Shown here in pieces: positions 1 to 5,226 of a DNA stretch of 7,298 bases (position 1 is the first letter of the stretch; the number at the start of each line of letters is the position of its first letter). The notes under the pieces are model-generated. The model worked only from the letters and a program-made list of their open reading frames with translations. It had not been told where the DNA came from and made no database searches. The stretch comes from Roseomonas sp. (GTDB lineage Bacteria > Pseudomonadota > Alphaproteobacteria > Acetobacterales > Acetobacteraceae): positions 1 to 7,298 of the forward strand of contig JADCFR010000418.1 in assembly GCA_020249415.1 (NCBI GenBank). Direction: 5' to 3'. Made by a program: the position numbers and the translations under genes.

Positions 1-714
1 CAGCACGCGCACCGGCATATTGATGCGCGCAACACCTTGTTCCACGCGCCCGGTCAGGATGCGGCCTAGGAAATTGTCGCTCTCCAGGATGGAGGCATTC
101 ATGGCGAAGGGCTTTTCGAGGTCCACCTTCGGCGCCGGCACATGGGACAGGATCAGGTCAAACAGCGGCGCCAAATCCTTGCGCGGGCCTTCCAGTTCCA
201 AATCCGCCCAGCCCTGACGGCCAGAAGCGAAAAGGGTGTGGAAATCAAGCTGTTCATCACTCGCGCCCAAAGCTGCGAAAAGGTCGAAGACTTCGTTATG
301 CACCTCATCCGGGCGGGCATCCTGGCGGTCCACCTTATTGATGACCACAATCGGCTTCAGCCCGCGCGCCAGCGCCTTGGTCAGCACGAATTTTGTCTGC
401 GGCAACGGGCCTTCGGCGGCGTCGCACAGCACAATGGCGCCATCCACCATGGACAGGATGCGCTCAACCTCGCCGCCGAAATCGGCATGGCCGGGCGTGT
501 CCACGATATTGATCTTCACACCCTTCCATTCCACGGCGGTGGATTTGGCGAGGATGGTGATGCCGCGTTCGCGTTCCAGATCATTGCGGTCAAGCGCGCG
601 TTCGGCGACGTGCTGATTGGCGCGGAAGGCACCGGCCTGGCTCAGCAGCTTGTCCACCAGCGTGGTCTTGCCGTGGTCAACATGGGCGATAATGGCGACG
701 TTACGAATTTGCAT
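1..714 (-). CDS. typA: Translational GTPase TypA/BipA, N-terminal 238 residues (gene runs off the left edge)
   Basis: This is a ribosome-associated GTPase of the EF-G/LepA class, known to act in ribosome assembly, stress and low-temperature growth. Seen here are all five G motifs: AHVDHGKT (residues 10-17), RGIT (50-53), DTPGH (72-76), NKVD (126-129) and an ASG G5 element (163-165). The stretch [14 protein letters not shown] is diagnostic for TypA over LepA and EF-G. A QGWA motif follows G5, and the second beta-barrel domain begins near residue 203 ([13 protein letters not shown]). The family is usually about 600 residues, so roughly 40% is present, with the reading frame open to base 1. The start is ATG at 714, which gives the canonical [16 protein letters not shown] beginning, with a modest AGGTG element 4 bases upstream. 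It follows the kinase gene on the same strand after 153 bp, so it probably has its own promoter. Identification is very secure. Confidence 0.96.
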   Translation of the reverse strand, partial: MQIRNVAIIAHVDHGKTTLVDKLLSQAGAFRANQHVAERALDRNDLERERGITILAKSTAVEWKGVKINIVDTPGHADFGGEVERILSMVDGAIVLCDAAEGPLPQTKFVLTKALARGLKPIVVINKVDRQDARPDEVHNEVFDLFAALGASDEQLDFHTLFASGRQGWADLELEGPRKDLAPLFDLILSHVPAPKVDLEKPFAMNASILESDNFLGRILTGRVEQGVARINMPVRVL

Positions 715-755
715 GGAACACCTGGGGAAGAGCCTGGCAAAACGCCACCAACCCA

Positions 756-774
756 GCTCCCAAGGCTTGGGGGC
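756..774. promoter_or_regulatory. Near-perfect 19-bp dyad upstream of typA
   Basis: The sequence has CCCAAG (759-764) and CTTGGG (766-771) around a single central base. Two more matching base pairs lie outside one T/G mismatch, so the dyad spans 756-774. It sits 42-60 bp upstream of the typA ATG, in the gap after the kinase gene. That position fits a protein operator or a leader hairpin with a 3-base loop. No regulator is recognised and no -35/-10 pair could be assigned confidently, so the functional reading is inference. Confidence 0.3.
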
Positions 775-861
775 GAGCGGTGGTTTCCATCCAGGCGTTT
801 CGTTATGGCGGGGAGATAGGGGGTCGCGCCGGAAAAAGCCAGAGAAAAGCGTGTGAAACTT

Positions 862-881
862 CAGCGCCTACCCAAGCGCTG
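862..881 (-). terminator. Hairpin spanning the kinase stop codon (terminator-like, weak)
   Basis: In the leftward transcript, CAGCGC (881-876) pairs perfectly with GCGCTG (867-862) around an 8-base loop. The loop contains the TAG stop codon of the kinase (870-868). It is followed by AAGTTTCAC, which is not a convincing U-tract, so it is at best a weak intrinsic terminator or an mRNA 3' stabiliser before typA. Confidence 0.3.
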
Positions 882-1878
882 CCGCCACCCCACCGGATTT
901 GCCCCCAACCAGCGCCGCCAGATCGGCCTGCGGACGGGCGCCGAAATGGGAAATCACCTCGGCCGCGGCAATGCTGCCCCAGCGGCCGCATTCGGGCAGG
1001 GGCAAGCCACGGGTCAGCGCCGCCATGAAGCCGGCGGCATAGGCATCCCCAGCACCGGTGCTATCCACCAGCTTGGTCGGTTCGGCGCGGACTGCATGGG
1101 TCTCGCTGCCCGCGATGATCAGACTGCCCTTTTCGCTGCGGGTCAGCGCGGCAATGGCCACTTCGGCACGCACGGCCTCAGCGGCTGCATTGAAATCCTC
1201 GGTCTCATATAGCGCGCAAATCTCGGCCTCATTGGCGAAGACGATATCGGCTTCTTCCCGCATAAAGGCGCGGAAGGCCGCGCGGTGGCGGCCCACGCAG
1301 AAGGGGTCGGATAGCGTGATCGCCACTTGCCGCCCGGCCTGATGGGCGATGCGGGAAGCGGCACGGAAAGCAGCCTGGGCCGCCGGCGGGTCGAAAAGAT
1401 AGCCTTCCAGATAGACAATCTGTGCGCTGGCAATGGCGGCTTGGTCCAGATCAGCCTCCCCAAAGGTCACGCAGGCGCCAAGAAAGGTATTCATGGTGCG
1501 CTGACCATCGGGGCTCACCAGGATCAGGCAGCGCGCGGTGGGGGCACCGCCGGCCAAGGGGGGCGTCGGAAACACCACCCCGGCGGCGGTAATGTCATGG
1601 CGAAACACCTGGCCGAGACCGTCATCCGCGACCTTGCCAAGATAGCCGACCTTGGCGCCAAGCCCTGCTGCCACCGCGCAGGTATTGGCCGCGGACCCGC
1701 CGCTGCTTTCAATCCCCGGGCCCATGGCGGCGTAAATCGCCTCGGCCTGGTCAGTGCCAATCAGCGCCATGCCGCCCTTGGCCATGCCGTGTTCGGCCAG
1801 GAAGCTGTCCTCGGCGCGCGCCAGCACATCCACAATGGCATTGCCGATGCCAAGAATATCAAGGCTGGGGGGGGTCAT
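868..1878 (-). CDS. PfkB-family carbohydrate/nucleoside kinase, adenosine-kinase-like
   Basis: This 336-residue cytoplasmic kinase of the ribokinase fold probably transfers the ATP gamma-phosphate to a ribose-type hydroxyl. The N-terminal signature is SGGSAAN (59-65) followed by the glycine-rich GYLGKVADDGLG. The Mg/phosphate-associated NEAE motif is at 216-219. The C-terminal signature DSTGAGD is at 272-278, with Asp278 the expected catalytic base. The opening DILGIGNAIVDVLAR and the segments RTMNTFLGAC and YLEGYLFD match the alphaproteobacterial group usually annotated as adenosine kinase. Length fits the family. The start at 1878 was chosen because GGAG lies about 8 bases upstream and the protein begins directly at the first beta strand. 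An in-frame start at 1947 would add 23 residues unlike the family and overlap the divergent gene. Membership of PfkB is certain. The substrate could also be another purine nucleoside or a sugar. Confidence 0.9.
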   Translation of the reverse strand: MTPPSLDILGIGNAIVDVLARAEDSFLAEHGMAKGGMALIGTDQAEAIYAAMGPGIESSGGSAANTCAVAAGLGAKVGYLGKVADDGLGQVFRHDITAAGVVFPTPPLAGGAPTARCLILVSPDGQRTMNTFLGACVTFGEADLDQAAIASAQIVYLEGYLFDPPAAQAAFRAASRIAHQAGRQVAITLSDPFCVGRHRAAFRAFMREEADIVFANEAEICALYETEDFNAAAEAVRAEVAIAALTRSEKGSLIIAGSETHAVRAEPTKLVDSTGAGDAYAAGFMAALTRGLPLPECGRWGSIAAAEVISHFGARPQADLAALVGGKSGGVAAALG

Positions 1879-1938
1879 GGGCGGGGCTCCGGGAAAAGGT
1901 TGCGGCGGGATTAGCCTTGGGCGAGGGTGGCGTCCACC
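1879..1938. promoter_or_regulatory. 60-bp divergent intergenic region, kinase/EI24
   Basis: This is the only space available for promoters driving the kinase leftward and the EI24-bactofilin series rightward, unless those promoters lie inside coding sequence. No confident sigma-70 -35/-10 pair is visible. Its right end (1926-1938) holds GGTGG, a 3-base spacer and CCACC, immediately before the EI24 ATG. This arrangement could fold the likely Shine-Dalgarno bases into a small hairpin. Confidence 0.45.
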
Positions 1939-2637
1939 ATGCCGCAAGCGCTTTTCCTCGCCTTTCGCCAGCTTGGCGACCCTGCCTTTCGTCTGCCGCT
2001 GATCCTGGGCGTGCTGGGGGCGGGACTGGCGGTGCTGGGGCTGATCGGCTTGGCGGCCTGGCTGGCGGGCTGGGCGGCGGCAGGCGGGCCGGAATGGCTT
2101 TCCTGGATCACCCAGGCGGGCGGCGCGGCGGCGGGGGTGTGTTTGGGATGGTGGCTGTTTTTGCCGGTCGCGCTTGGTATCGCTTCCCTATTCACGGATA
2201 GCATCGCGGGTGCGGTGGAACGGCGGCATTACCCCAGCCTCGCGGCACCTTCCGGTGCCTCGGCGTTGGCGCAGATGGGGCATGGGCTTTGGTTCGGGGT
2301 GAAATTGCTGGCGCTGCAAATGCTGCTGCTGCCGCTATTCTTCATCCCCATTTTTGGTGCCCTGCTGGCGCTGCTGATTGCAGCCCATGGGCTTGGTGCG
2401 GGGCTGCTCCGGGAAGTGGCGCTCAGGCGCATGAACCTCGCGCATTCGCGCATCGCCTGGCAGCGGCTGCGCTGGCAGGGCTGGTTGCTTGGCTTGGTAT
2501 TGGCCTTGATGGCGATGGTGCCGGTGGTGAATTTATTGGTGCCGATCATTGGCATTGCGACGGCGGCGCATTTGCTGATCCGCGGCTTGGCCGGCTTCGA
2601 AAAATTTCCGAGTGCATCACCAGAAAACGGGGGATAA
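1939..2637 (+). CDS. EI24-domain (CysZ-like) integral membrane protein
   Basis: This 232-residue inner-membrane protein has four strongly hydrophobic stretches (about residues 19-46, 62-85, 120-150 and 181-212). Its layout is that of the EI24 family, formerly DUF540, which includes the sulfate permease CysZ. Family-like features are the REVALRR segment (158-164) between the third and fourth stretches and the late motif MVPVVNLLVPIIGIATAAHL (193-212). CysZ itself is about 250 residues, so length fits. No cysteine or sulfate genes lie nearby, so sulfate transport should not be assumed. The start is ATG 1939, with GGTGG ending 8 bases upstream. An in-frame GTG at 1927 would add MAST- but has no usable ribosome site. 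It begins the rightward series and lies 81 bp before the bactofilin. The family call is confident; the substrate or role is unknown. Confidence 0.85.
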   Translation: MPQALFLAFRQLGDPAFRLPLILGVLGAGLAVLGLIGLAAWLAGWAAAGGPEWLSWITQAGGAAAGVCLGWWLFLPVALGIASLFTDSIAGAVERRHYPSLAAPSGASALAQMGHGLWFGVKLLALQMLLLPLFFIPIFGALLALLIAAHGLGAGLLREVALRRMNLAHSRIAWQRLRWQGWLLGLVLALMAMVPVVNLLVPIIGIATAAHLLIRGLAGFEKFPSASPENGG

Positions 2638-2646
2638 CCGGTTTTC
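2623..2646 (+). terminator. Hairpin spanning the EI24 stop codon (weak)
   Basis: GAAAAC (2623-2628) plus GG pairs with CC plus GTTTTC (2641-2646), with one bulged G. The 7-base loop ends in the TAA stop codon (2635-2637). The T run is part of the stem rather than a following tract, so it is not a classical intrinsic terminator. It may still protect the message end or reduce read-through into the bactofilin. Confidence 0.25.
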
Positions 2647-2718
2647 GCCCGTTGTGGCGCGTCGGAGTCGCATGCTAGCCCCAGGCATCAGCAACGCGAA
2701 TCACCAAAGGGGGCTAAT

Positions 2719-3339
2719 ATGTCGCTTTTCCGTCGCAAGGATGAAGCCACGACTCCGCCAGCACCGGAACCCAGCAGCGTGCCGACAGCGCGCGATCCTG
2801 ATCTGGCGGTGCCGCCCTTCCGGCCTGCGGCGGCGGTGGTGCCGCCCGCCGCAAGCGCGGCCGCCACGCCGGCCAAGCCGACCATCGCGCCATCCCCCGC
2901 CGCGCGCCCCACGATGCCAACTGCCGGCCGCCCCACCGGCCGCGCCGAGGCTGGTGAAAAGCGCGTCCTGCAATTGGGCAAGGGAATCAGCATCCAGGGC
3001 AGCGTCACGGAAGCCGAGCGCATCGTCATTGAAGGCACCATGGAAAGCCAGCTTTTGCAGTGCCAGGAATTGGCGATCAGCCATTCCGGCGTCTTCAAGG
3101 GCGAAGTGCAGGTGGAAGATGCCGATATCGCTGGCGTCTTTGACGGGACTTTGACCGCCACCGGCAGCCTGATCATCCGCGCTACGGGCCGGGTTCTGGG
3201 TGTGGCGCGGTCCCGTCGCCTTTCCGTGGAAGATGGCGGGCAGCTGACGGGGCGCATGGAAATGCTCTCTGAAACCTCGGCCAGCGCCGCCATGCCAGTG
3301 GCGCCGCCCGTGCGCGTGGTCGAGTCCAGCGATTCCTGA
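2719..3339 (+). CDS. Bactofilin family cytoskeletal protein
   Basis: This 206-residue polymer-forming protein is of the bactofilin (DUF583) family. These proteins assemble nucleotide-free filaments at the inner membrane and help position cell-wall or shape-determining machinery. The beta-helix core spans about residues 82-183 and shows the repeated hydrophobic-glycine pattern: ISIQGSV, IVIEGTMES, LAISHSGVFKGEV, ADIAGVFDGTL, LIIRATGRVLG, LSVEDGGQLTGRMEM. It is flanked by a long Ala/Pro-rich, probably disordered N-terminal arm (11-79) and a short C-terminal tail (184-206), as in known bactofilins. The first residues, MSLFRRK, resemble the short membrane-targeting end of Caulobacter BacA; this is inference. 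The ATG start is well supported by AAAGGGGG at 2706-2713, 5 bases upstream. A GC-rich hairpin follows the stop immediately. No M23 peptidase gene, a common bactofilin partner, is in the window. Confidence 0.93.
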   Translation: MSLFRRKDEATTPPAPEPSSVPTARDPDLAVPPFRPAAAVVPPAASAAATPAKPTIAPSPAARPTMPTAGRPTGRAEAGEKRVLQLGKGISIQGSVTEAERIVIEGTMESQLLQCQELAISHSGVFKGEVQVEDADIAGVFDGTLTATGSLIIRATGRVLGVARSRRLSVEDGGQLTGRMEMLSETSASAAMPVAPPVRVVESSDS

Positions 3340-3360
3340 TCTGGCGCCGCGTGCGCCAGA
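3340..3360 (+). terminator. GC-rich hairpin directly after the bactofilin stop
   Basis: The perfect 8-bp stem is TCTGGCGC (3340-3347) with GCGCCAGA (3353-3360), around a 5-base loop. It begins one base after the TGA (3337-3339). No U-tract follows (GGCCAAGG), so it is either a non-canonical terminator or a 3'-end stabilising structure. It places the alternative GTG start at 3351 in the hairpin loop and stem, which favours ATG 3396 for the next gene. Confidence 0.45.
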
Positions 3361-3395
3361 GGCCAAGGCCGATAACCCCATCTCCGCGGCGCCGC

Positions 3396-3932
3396 ATGTC
3401 GTCGCGGGCGACCCCCCTTGGCGCCGCCGGCTTGGCCGTAGCGGCGCTATTGCTCACCCCCGCTTGCCGTAAATCGGATGCCGAGGGGGCAACGCTTGGC
3501 CTGGAACAGGCCTTGCGTGATACCAGGGCAAGCTTGGCTGCCATTGGCCTGCCATCTGCGCCAGACGCCCCGCAAGCGGAACGGCCCGCGCCCTTGCCGC
3601 CGCCGCCCAGCAGCGCCAGCGCCCCGCGCCGCCAGGGCGCCAACCCACCCGCCGCCGCAAACGCCTTGCAGGGACGAGAGCCCGAGGCGGTGCTCTCTGC
3701 CCTTGGCGAACCCGCCTTGCGTCGGCGCGAAGGCGATGCGGAGATCTGGCTTTATCAGGCGCCGGATTGCCGGCTGGATTTGGTTTTCTACCCTGAGGCC
3801 TCGCGCCTGGTTTTGACCCATGCGGCGGCCCGGGCCTTTGGCGCCCGGCGCCTGACCGAATCGGCCTGCATGGCGGGGATTGCCCGCGCGCCCAATCCGC
3901 CCCCCTGGACCGCCCCCGGCGGCGGAGGCTGA
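3396..3932 (+). CDS. Small exported/lipoprotein-like protein with BamE/SmpA-like C-terminal part
   Basis: The product is 178 residues and not assigned to a named gene. The N-terminus is a signal sequence: a short basic region, a hydrophobic stretch (about 8-20), then LLLTPAC with Cys24. The lipobox is imperfect (Thr at -3, Pro at -2), so either signal peptidase II at Cys24 or peptidase I after TPA is possible. Residues 55-90 are a Pro/Ala linker. The C-terminal part (about 90-157) has LQGREPEAVLSALGEPALRRREG, then EIWLY, CRLDLVFYP and a late Cys158. This pattern, a short helix with LGEP, then an RREG turn and beta strands, recalls SmpA/BamE-like domains. Cys125 and Cys158 could form a disulfide. 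The start is ATG 3396; there is no strong Shine-Dalgarno site, and the GTG at 3351 lies in a hairpin. It ends 9 bp before the permease gene, so the two are probably co-translated. The envelope location is likely; the function is unknown. Confidence 0.72.
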   Translation: MSSRATPLGAAGLAVAALLLTPACRKSDAEGATLGLEQALRDTRASLAAIGLPSAPDAPQAERPAPLPPPPSSASAPRRQGANPPAAANALQGREPEAVLSALGEPALRRREGDAEIWLYQAPDCRLDLVFYPEASRLVLTHAAARAFGARRLTESACMAGIARAPNPPPWTAPGGGG

Positions 3933-3941
3933 ATAGCGGGC

Positions 3942-4856
3942 ATGAACCTTTGGCTTGATGCCTTTGTGCCGGCCTTTGCGCTGCTGGGCCTTGGTGCGCT
4001 GCTCCGCCGCATTCTCCTGCCCCTGGATGCGGTTTGGGCGGGCATGGAAAAGCTGATTTATTGGGTGCTGCTGCCAAGCCTGATCCTTTCCGCCCTGGCA
4101 GCGCTTGATCCTGCGAGCCTGCCGCTTGGGGCCATGGCCTTCACCATTTGGGGCGCGCTTGCCATCGGCACGCTGATTTCCGTGCTGCTGTCGCGCAGTA
4201 TGGGTCATGGGCATGCGGCCATGACCTCTATCCTGCAGGGCGGCATACGCTTCAATAATCTGATGGGCTTTGCCATTGTGGGCGCGATTTTCGGCGCCGA
4301 GGGCATCAGCTTTGGCGCTGTTGCTACCGGCATCATCGTGCCCTTTGTGCAAAGCGTCACAACACTCGCCTTCGCCATGGATGGCAGCCGGGGGCGACCA
4401 AAGCCGCTGATCATCCTGCGACAATTGATCCTGAACCCGCTGATCATCGCCTGCATCCTGGGCTTCACCATTGCGGCGCTGGGCGGCTTTCCGCCAGGTT
4501 TGAAGCCCACCATCCAAACCCTCGGCCGCGCATCGGTGGCGCTTGGCCTGCTTTGCGTTGGCGCGGCGCTATCCTGGGAGAGTTTTACTGATCGCATCCC
4601 AACCCAGGCGCTGACAGGCGTTTTGAAACTGGTGGGCATGCCCGCCATCACCTATGGCTTAGGGACATTCGCGGGCCTGCCGCCCTTGCCGCTGGCAGCG
4701 GCGGTGATCTTCATGGCGCTGCCAACCGCGGCCACTTCCTATGTCATGGCGCGCGCCATGGGCGGCGATGCCAAGCTGATGGCCGCCATCACCACCACCG
4801 AGCATATCGCTTCCATCATCACGCTGCCCTTTTGGGTGATGCTGGTTTTGGGGTGA
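3942..4856 (+). CDS. AEC-family (auxin efflux carrier) permease
   Basis: This 304-residue inner-membrane transporter is of the bile/arsenite/riboflavin-type AEC family, whose bacterial members include malonate and other organic-acid carriers. Hydrophobic segments run through the whole chain, consistent with the family's ten membrane spans in two five-helix repeats. Family marks are WVLLPSLILSAL (41-52), RFNNLMGFAIVG (103-114), LILNPLIIACILG (162-174), LGLLCVGAAL (201-210) and the strongly conserved end LPTAATSYVMARAMGGDAKLM (260-280), then TEHIASIITLP. The ATG 3942 start has GGAGG at 3924-3928, 13 bases upstream and inside the end of the preceding gene, so spacing is long and coupling to that gene is likely. 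Only 9 bp separate the two genes. The substrate cannot be read from sequence. A link to hydantoin or amino-acid breakdown by the nearby hydantoinase is possible but unproven. Confidence 0.92.
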   Translation: MNLWLDAFVPAFALLGLGALLRRILLPLDAVWAGMEKLIYWVLLPSLILSALAALDPASLPLGAMAFTIWGALAIGTLISVLLSRSMGHGHAAMTSILQGGIRFNNLMGFAIVGAIFGAEGISFGAVATGIIVPFVQSVTTLAFAMDGSRGRPKPLIILRQLILNPLIIACILGFTIAALGGFPPGLKPTIQTLGRASVALGLLCVGAALSWESFTDRIPTQALTGVLKLVGMPAITYGLGTFAGLPPLPLAAAVIFMALPTAATSYVMARAMGGDAKLMAAITTTEHIASIITLPFWVMLVLG

Positions 4857-4863
4857 AGCTCTT

Positions 4864-4880
4864 GGCGCCGCGCTTGCGCC
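4864..4880 (+). terminator. Short GC hairpin after the AEC permease stop
   Basis: GGCGC (4864-4868) pairs with GCGCC (4876-4880) around a 7-base loop, 7 bases after the TGA. It is followed by TTCCCATATCC, without a proper U-tract. The left arm and loop share the 10-mer TGGCGCCGCG with the hairpin after the bactofilin gene. A terminator or stabiliser role is plausible but weak. Confidence 0.3.
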
Positions 4881-4926
4881 TTCCCATATCCAAATCATCT
4901 TCGTGTCTGACAGGGAAAATCCACCG

Positions 4927-5220
4927 ATGATGCGCTTTTTTCTGATCCTCTGCGCGCTTTACGCTGCCAGCGCCGTGGCGCAAGCCGCGCCGCCATCCGC
5001 CGCGCAAGATGCCGTACCGGTTCATGAGGAGCGGAGCCTTTCGGAACGCGCCGGCGCCGCCATGGGTCGCGCGGCAGAGGAAACCACCTCGGCCTTTGGG
5101 CGCGCCTTGCAATGGACGGGGCGGCAATTGGAAGGCGCCGGGCAATGGACCGCCCGGCGGGGCGAGACAATCGGGACCGAGCGGCCGGCAAATGCGCCCG
5201 CGCCCGCACCCGCGCGCTGA
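4927..5220 (+). CDS. Small exported helical protein of unknown function
   Basis: The 97-residue product has a clear Sec signal peptide: MMR, a hydrophobic core (FFLILCALYAASAV), then AQA with predicted cleavage after residue 20. The mature protein is about 77 residues. A predicted amphipathic helix covers about 36-80, rich in Ala, Gly, Arg and Glu, with GR pairs at 47-48, 58-59 and 65-66 and QWT repeated 11 residues apart (62-64 and 73-75). A Pro/Ala tail ends it. No family is recognised; it may be a periplasmic or membrane-surface helix. The start is the ATG at 4927, with AGGGA at 4912-4916, 10 bases upstream. An in-frame GTG at 4903 would place a charged octapeptide before the signal peptide and has poor context. 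It lies 70 bp after the permease gene and ends 6 bp from the convergent hydantoinase gene. Confidence 0.7.
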   Translation: MMRFFLILCALYAASAVAQAAPPSAAQDAVPVHEERSLSERAGAAMGRAAEETTSAFGRALQWTGRQLEGAGQWTARRGETIGTERPANAPAPAPAR

Positions 5221-5226
5221 AGGCCT

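Noticed and set aside
142..819. 225-codon plus-strand open frame over typA
   Set aside because: The minus strand carries an unmistakable TypA with all G motifs; this frame is its shadow.
1327..1914. 195-codon plus-strand open frame over the kinase
   Set aside because: It is antisense to the PfkB kinase, with low-complexity Gly/His/Ala-rich translation and no family features.
1879..1947. Upstream start of the kinase adding 23 residues
   Set aside because: The extension is Arg/Pro-rich, unlike family N-termini, and would overlap the divergent EI24 start; ATG 1878 has GGAG upstream.
2651..2680. Possible promoter before the bactofilin (TTGTGG with GCTAGC about 16 bases on)
   Set aside because: The -10 match is poor and the pair is no better than expected by chance.
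2701..3381. 226-codon minus-strand open frame over the bactofilin
   Set aside because: It is a shadow of the beta-helix coding frame, Gly/Arg/His-rich, without a ribosome site.
3351..3395. GTG start extending the exported protein by 15 residues
   Set aside because: It has no ribosome site and the codon sits within the post-bactofilin hairpin; ATG 3396 gives a normal signal sequence.
3447..4517. Long 356-codon open frame on the minus strand opposite the exported protein and permease
   Set aside because: It is antisense to two well-supported genes. The translation is Gly/Arg/Gln/His-rich with no recognisable domain, as expected of a shadow frame in GC-rich DNA.
4903..4926. GTG start adding 8 residues to the small exported protein
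   Set aside because: The added residues are charged and polar and precede a normal signal peptide; ATG 4927 has AGGGA at good spacing.
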